This document shows, one piece after another, positions 6,090 to 9,229 of a stretch of 9,229 bases of DNA. Source of the DNA: JBOFFC01 sp051648405. Lineage in GTDB: Bacteria > Planctomycetota > Planctomycetia > Pirellulales > Lacipirellulaceae. Where the stretch lies: assembly GCA_051648405.1 (NCBI GenBank), contig JBOFFC010000073.1, positions 1-9,229 of the forward strand, in the 5' to 3' direction. How positions within the stretch are numbered: position 1 is the first letter of the stretch; each line of letters begins with the position of its first letter. The position numbers and the translations under genes were made by a program. The notes under the pieces are model-generated. The model was not told the origin of the DNA, searched no databases, and saw only the letters and a program-made list of their open reading frames with translations.

Positions 6090-7586
6090 TCAAGGCGCCG
6101 CAAGGTACGCCTCGAACGTCGCGATCGTGGGACTCTCCTTCGCGTCGAGGACGCGCAGCCGCAGCGCGTCGGTCGTGACGGCGTCGAACCGCAGGACGCT
6201 CCGCGCGCCGATCGCTTCGCCGTGCGCTAGCGGAACCCACGCTTCCGACGACGGTGAAACGCCCGCAACGTTACGGGCCTCGACGACGAAGCCCTTGACG
6301 CGCTGGCCGAGCGGCAGGTGCTCCTGGACGCGGACCCGGTTGACGCGCTGCGGGGCGCCCAGCCGCAGCGTGAGCGCGGCGCTCCGCACCCCCCCCTCGG
6401 CGGCCCAGTACGTCGATCGGTCGCCATCGACCACGTTCCCCGGCGCGAGGTCCGGCGCCGCTTCGCGCGAGCTGGTCGCTTCGACGGCCGCGCCGCGCGC
6501 GAGATCGACGGCGAACTCGCGGCGGAGCGCCTCGCCCAGCTCGGCCATCCGCGCCACGTCGGCATCGCACAAGCGTCCCTCGCGATCGGGGGACAGGTTG
6601 AGCAGCAAGCAGCACCCGCGGCCGACGCTCGCGTAGTAGATGTCCATTAGCTGCGCGAGGGACTTGGGTTCTTCCTCAGGGTGGAAGAACCAACCCTTGC
6701 GGAGCGACACGTCGGCCTCGGCCGGTCGCCACACCGTGCCGTCGAAGTCGCCGCGCTCGAGCCGCGATGCGTCGGCAACCCCGGGGTGCATCCCCTTCGG
6801 GTGGATCGCCCCCCAGCACGGGTCGGGGGCGATGCCGCGCTCGTTCCCGAGCCAGCGGATGTCGGGCCCGGCGTCGCTGAAGATCACGGCCTGCGGCTGG
6901 AGCTCGCGCGTGAGCGCCCAAATGCCGGGGAAGTCGTAGTACGTCGTGGCGTCGATCTTCCGCTCTTCGTTGGCGCCGCCGTAGTAGCCCGTGCCGCCGT
7001 TGGCGCCGTCGTGCCAGACCTCAAAGAGGTCGCCGTAGCCCGTGAGCAGCTCGCGCAGCTGGTTCTTGTAGTACGCGACGTACGCCGGCCGGCCGTACTC
7101 GGCGTGGTTGCGGTCCCACGGCGAGAGGTACACGCCGAACTTCAGCCCGTGGCGGCGGCAGGCGTCGGCCAGCTCGCGGACCACGTCCCCGCGGCCTTCG
7201 CGCCAAGGAGAGCTCTTCACCGAGTGCTCGGTGAAGGCGCTCGGCCAGAGGCAGAACCCGTCGTGGTGCTTGGCGGTGAAGATCAGCCCCTTCATGCCCG
7301 CCTGTTGAGCGACTTGCGCCCACTGGTCGGCGTCGAGCGCGGTCGGCTGGAAGACCGCCGGGTCCTCGTCGCCGTTGCCCCACTCGCGGTCGGTGAACGT
7401 GTTCACCGTGAAGTGCACGAAGCCGTAAAACTCGAGCCCGTGCCACGCGAGCTGCCGCGGGCTCGGCGTCGGGTCGATCGGCGCGGGGGGAGCGCCTCGC
7501 GATGCCGCGGTAATCCCGACGACCACGACCGCGACCCGAGCGATGAGCGCGCTTCCGGCTAGACGGTCGATGCGTGGAGCGTGCAT
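6090..7586 (-). CDS. Secreted alpha-L-fucosidase (GH29) with C-terminal discoidin-like domain
   Basis: The 498-residue product starts at MHAPRID, followed by a signal-type hydrophobic segment (residues about 8-28) and small residues; a 14-codon extension upstream is rejected because it has no signal and reaches the repeat. The GH29 barrel spans about 45-360: FVHFTVNTF (56-64, His58), AKHHDGFCLWPS (105-116), KFGVYLSPWDRN (149-160), LFEVWHDGANGG (187-198, where Asp193 is the expected nucleophile), EADVSLRKGWFFH (290-302) and LLLNLSPD (327-334). Residues about 365-498 resemble an F5/8 type C (CBM32-like) carbohydrate-binding domain (NVVDGDRSTYWAAEG). GH29 enzymes hydrolyse alpha-L-fucosides with retention; this motif set resembles the alpha-1,3/1,4-type branch. 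The likely substrate is fucose-containing glycans outside the cell. No sulfatase or transporter is beside it, so it appears to be a solitary gene. Confidence 0.92.
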   Translation of the reverse strand: MHAPRIDRLAGSALIARVAVVVVGITAASRGAPPAPIDPTPSPRQLAWHGLEFYGFVHFTVNTFTDREWGNGDEDPAVFQPTALDADQWAQVAQQAGMKGLIFTAKHHDGFCLWPSAFTEHSVKSSPWREGRGDVVRELADACRRHGLKFGVYLSPWDRNHAEYGRPAYVAYYKNQLRELLTGYGDLFEVWHDGANGGTGYYGGANEERKIDATTYYDFPGIWALTRELQPQAVIFSDAGPDIRWLGNERGIAPDPCWGAIHPKGMHPGVADASRLERGDFDGTVWRPAEADVSLRKGWFFHPEEEPKSLAQLMDIYYASVGRGCCLLLNLSPDREGRLCDADVARMAELGEALRREFAVDLARGAAVEATSSREAAPDLAPGNVVDGDRSTYWAAEGGVRSAALTLRLGAPQRVNRVRVQEHLPLGQRVKGFVVEARNVAGVSPSSEAWVPLAHGEAIGARSVLRFDAVTTDALRLRVLDAKESPTIATFEAYLAAP

Positions 7587-7610
7587 ACGGAGGATCCGCG
7601 ACGGAGAGAT

Positions 7611-7644
7611 GGAACCACAGATGAACACGGATAAACGCAGATAC
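7611..7644 (+). repeat. Dispersed repeat, copy B
   Basis: This has the same sequence type as copy A and lies 24 nt upstream of the fucosidase start. Compared with copy C it differs only at A/G positions. It faces copy C across 94 nt, so the two form an inverted pair. Confidence 0.8.
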
Positions 7645-7738
7645 GAACGTATCGAGCCGTCGCGGAGACCTCAGCAAGCGCCGTGGCCGGAACTCTTAAC
7701 CTGAGCAAGATCGGGGACCGACGCGTCGCCCAACGGCC

Positions 7739-7771
7739 CATCCGCGTTCATCCGCGTTCATCTGTGGTTCC
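7739..7771 (-). repeat. Dispersed repeat, copy C, encoding the end of lipA
   Basis: This is the inverted copy. Its minus-strand reading GGAACCACAGATGAACGC is in frame with lipA and encodes the last residues GTTDERG and the TGA stop at 7750-7748. The minus-strand transcript would carry copy C followed by the complement of copy B. Confidence 0.8.
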
Positions 7772-8863
7772 AATAGTAACGACCTGCGGCTCGTCCTCAG
7801 CCAGCAGTTCATCGACCGAGCGGCCGGTGCGCGTCGCTTCGTAGAGGACCCCCGCGCGGAACGAGCTGCGGACTAGCGGGCCCGCGGCGACGCCGGCGAA
7901 GCCCATCTCGCGCGCCGCTTGGGCGTAGTCGTCGAACTGCTGCGGCGCGACGTAGCGATCGACCGGCAGGAACCGCTCGTCCGGTCGGCCGGGGGTAAGG
8001 TACTGCCCGAGTGTGACGATGTCGACCGACGCCTCGTCGCGGACGCGGCGCAGGGCGTCGAGCACCTCGTGGTCGGTCTCGCCGAGGCCGACCATCAGGC
8101 TGGTCTTGGTGGCCATCGTCTCGTTCCCCACGCCGCCGGGGCGCAGCCGCTTCGCCTCGCGCAGGATCGCCAGGCTTTGGTCGAATGACGCCCGCGGGTC
8201 ACGCACCAGCTTGTCGAGCCGCGGCACGCACTCGACGTTGTGGGCGAAGACGCGCAACGGAAGTGGGCAGAGGGCAGCGGGCAGTGGGCAGGGAGCGGTT
8301 GGCGGAGTGCGAGTCGCGTCGTGTCGATTCGGATTGTCGTTGGCGGTTCGCTCCTCCGGGTCCGTGCTGCCCAAGAGGAGTCGCAGGGCATTGAGGTCGC
8401 CGGCTAGGTCGCTGCCGAGCAGTTCGATGCCGCACTCAGGGAGCCGGCGGTGGACCGCTTCGACGCACGCTCGGTAGTGCGAGGCCCCCCCGTCGGCGAG
8501 GTCGTCGCGGTTCACCACCGTGACGACCACGTACTTGAGCCCCATCCGCTCGACCGCGTCGGCCAGGCGCTCGGGCTCGTCGGCCTCGAGCGCCGGCGGC
8601 AGGCGGAGCGTATCGACGCTGCAGAACCGGCAGCCGCGGGTGCAGCTCTTGCCGGCGACCATGAAGGTGGCCGTGCCGCGCCCCCAGCAGTCGTGGATGT
8701 TCGGGCAGCGGGCTTCTTCGCACACTGTGTGAAGGTCGTTCCCCTCGACTGCCCGGTCGGTCCGGTTAAAGAGCCGCAGCGCCTCGCCCGAGGGCAACTC
8801 GGTGCGGAGCCACTCCGGCAAGCGCGGGCGGGTCGTCTTCTGGTCGCGAGCGGCGGTCGTCAT
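7748..8863 (-). CDS. lipA: Lipoyl synthase, with an internal repeat-derived insertion
   Basis: LipA is a radical SAM enzyme that inserts two sulfur atoms at C6 and C8 of protein-bound octanoyl groups to form the lipoyl cofactor of pyruvate and 2-oxoglutarate dehydrogenases and the glycine cleavage system. The auxiliary cluster ligands are the CX4CX5C Cys48, Cys53 and Cys59 (TVCEEARCPNIHDCW). The radical SAM cluster motif CX3CX2C is Cys74, Cys78 and Cys81 (CTRGCRFC). The C-terminal RSSFR supplies the serine ligand of the auxiliary cluster. HNVECVPRL and GLGETDHEV are also typical. At 371 residues it is about 60 longer than usual. Roughly 39 of these (about 166-204, from STDPEERTAND to CPLPAALCPLPLR) interrupt the barrel before VFAHNVE, and the last seven come from repeat copy C. 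Both ends of the conserved core are intact and in frame, so I expect an active enzyme. The start is supported by a -10-like box six bases upstream. Confidence 0.95.
   Translation of the reverse strand: MTTAARDQKTTRPRLPEWLRTELPSGEALRLFNRTDRAVEGNDLHTVCEEARCPNIHDCWGRGTATFMVAGKSCTRGCRFCSVDTLRLPPALEADEPERLADAVERMGLKYVVVTVVNRDDLADGGASHYRACVEAVHRRLPECGIELLGSDLAGDLNALRLLLGSTDPEERTANDNPNRHDATRTPPTAPCPLPAALCPLPLRVFAHNVECVPRLDKLVRDPRASFDQSLAILREAKRLRPGGVGNETMATKTSLMVGLGETDHEVLDALRRVRDEASVDIVTLGQYLTPGRPDERFLPVDRYVAPQQFDDYAQAAREMGFAGVAAGPLVRSSFRAGVLYEATRTGRSVDELLAEDEPQVVTIGTTDERG
8262..8293 (+). repeat. 7-bp tandem repeat inside lipA
   Basis: Four units of AGNGGGC (AGTGGGC, AGAGGGC, AGCGGGC, AGTGGGC) are followed by a partial AGGG. 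On the coding strand this gives the Cys-Pro-Leu-Pro-rich stretch of the LipA insertion. GGGCAGTGGGCAGAGGGC-type repeats are common as dispersed intergenic elements in planctomycete genomes by my recollection. This copy lies inside an essential-type gene without breaking the frame. Confidence 0.8.
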
Positions 8864-8869
8864 GGCCGG

Positions 8870-8900
8870 ATTGTAACCGCCGCAGGGGGCGTCTCGTCAC
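8870..8900 (-). promoter_or_regulatory. lipA: Possible lipA promoter giving a leaderless transcript
   Basis: TACAAT (8875-8870 on the minus strand) matches the -10 consensus at five of six positions and ends six bases before the lipA ATG. A partial -35 (GTGACG, 8900-8895) lies 19 bases further up, a wider spacing than the usual 17. If used, transcription would begin at or next to the start codon. There is no Shine-Dalgarno, which fits a leaderless message. A chance match is possible. Confidence 0.35.
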
Positions 8901-8923
8901 GGGGTGCAACGGACGCGAAGCTG

Positions 8924-8952
8924 AACCGCCACGACGCCAAGAGCGCCAAGGA
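8924..8952 (+). repeat. Dispersed intergenic repeat with GCCAAG-type units
   Basis: AACCGCCACGACGCCAAG followed by AGCGCCAAGGA consists of repeated CGCCAAG-like units. It resembles a short repeat that I recall from many planctomycete and other bacterial intergenic regions. It lies between lipA and the insertion-sequence end. No gene is visible across it. Confidence 0.5.
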
Positions 8953-9043
8953 TACCGAGACAGGAGCGGGCGATTCACCGAGCCGCGACCGTCAAGGGAG
9001 CGACCAGCGAGTCGGGCCCGCGCATCGGACCGTAGTCGCCCGC

Positions 9044-9095
9044 GCCCCGTCAGCCCCGGAGGGGCGAAAGCGCATGGCCAGGGGCGGAGCCCTGT
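9044..9095 (+). repeat. Dispersed hairpin-forming repeat abutting the insertion-sequence end
   Basis: GCCCC GGA GGGGC (9053-9065) forms a 5-bp hairpin with a 3-nt loop, followed by GGCCAGGGGCGGAGCCCTG. The arrangement resembles repeats widely scattered in Pirellulales genomes, in which a CCCCGGAGGGGC hairpin precedes an AGGGG...CCCTG inverted repeat. Its right end runs directly into the putative terminal repeat of the neighbouring insertion sequence. Confidence 0.5.
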
Positions 9096-9229
9096 CAGTT
9101 ATACACAAGTCACGTCTCCGGTCCGAACTGGACCCAGGCGACGGCGAAGTCCGTCATGCGGCGGAGGGCGTTCCAGAAGGTTTGTGGGCCGGGCGGTGGT
9201 TCGCTGGGACGGTTGTTGTAGCCGGCGAG
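9092..9229 (-). mobile_element. Right-hand part of an insertion sequence (continues outside the window)
   Basis: A transposase C-terminus ends at 9110, and immediately after it comes CTGTCAGTTATACACAAG (9092-9109), which I take as the probable terminal inverted repeat. The opposite end is not in the window, so neither the terminal repeat nor a target-site duplication can be confirmed. Confidence 0.55.
9110..9229 (-). CDS. Transposase C-terminal fragment, probably IS4-like (cut by window edge)
   Basis: The last 39 codons are open from the window edge to a TGA at 9112-9110. They read as a typical transposase tail: YNNRPSEPPPGPQTFWNALRR, then MTDFAVAW and FGPET. The PPG-x-x-TxW-x-x-LRRM pattern is the usual C-terminus of DDE transposases of the IS4 group in planctomycetes by my recollection; the catalytic residues are outside the window. 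The family assignment is moderate and the transposase call is fairly secure. The frame shows no damage in the visible part. Confidence 0.65.
   Translation of the reverse strand, partial: LAGYNNRPSEPPPGPQTFWNALRRMTDFAVAWVQFGPET

Noticed and set aside
6681..7562. 293-codon plus-strand open frame opposite the fucosidase
   Set aside because: It is an antisense shadow; all GH29 motifs lie on the minus strand.
7587..7628. N-terminal extension of the fucosidase
   Set aside because: It reaches into repeat copy B and would bury the signal peptide, which begins properly at the ATG at 7586.
5836..7771. CRISPR array
   Set aside because: The three repeat copies are far apart, in mixed orientation and at gene ends, with no regular spacers or cas genes.
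8252..8368. Intein, intron or frameshift in lipA
   Set aside because: The frame is continuous, the segment is too short for an intein or a group I or II intron, and no splice motifs are present; a repeat insertion explains it.

Overview
The window is GC-rich DNA (roughly two thirds G+C) from a bacterium that is most likely a planctomycete of the Pirellulales type. The call rests on the combination of paired HtrA-like proteins without catalytic residues, a PEP-CTERM exported protein, a secreted GH29 fucosidase, genes of the tetrahydromethanopterin/methylofuran one-carbon (C1) type outside methanogens, and several short dispersed repeats that I recall as common in planctomycete intergenic DNA. 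This taxonomic call is inference; there is no rRNA gene or marker gene to confirm it.

Layout. Positions 2-1869 (+ strand) hold two overlapping genes for S1C/HtrA-like proteins with PDZ domains. The first is cut by the window edge. Both have lost the catalytic serine, and the second has lost the whole triad and carries a twin-arginine-type signal. A strong hairpin with a U tract at 1849-1891 ends the convergent minus-strand gene for a PEP-CTERM exported protein (1923-2654). A 533-bp gene-poor stretch (2655-3187) carries two tandem minus-strand terminator-like hairpins and other inverted repeats. Positions 3188-5810 (minus strand) are a tightly overlapping three-gene operon: an ATP-grasp protein, an H4MPT-linked C1 transfer protein (ASKHA fold, MfnF-like) and a small amino acid kinase (MfnE-like). 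Next upstream on the same strand come a secreted alpha-L-fucosidase with a C-terminal discoidin-like domain (6090-7586) and lipoyl synthase lipA (7748-8863). The right edge holds the C-terminus of a transposase and the probable end of its insertion sequence (about 9092-9229).

How it fits together. The three-gene operon probably serves methylofuran or methanopterin cofactor assembly for C1 oxidation. LipA inserts sulfur to make the lipoyl cofactor. The fucosidase and the PEP-CTERM protein act outside the cytoplasm. The tandem HtrA-like proteins look like non-catalytic binding or scaffold proteins of the envelope.

The most unusual features are the tandem pseudoproteases; the roughly 39-residue insertion in LipA that contains a 7-bp tandem repeat; dispersed repeats that supply the last codons and stop of lipA and can form a 33-bp RNA hairpin; and the paired terminators before the PEP-CTERM gene.
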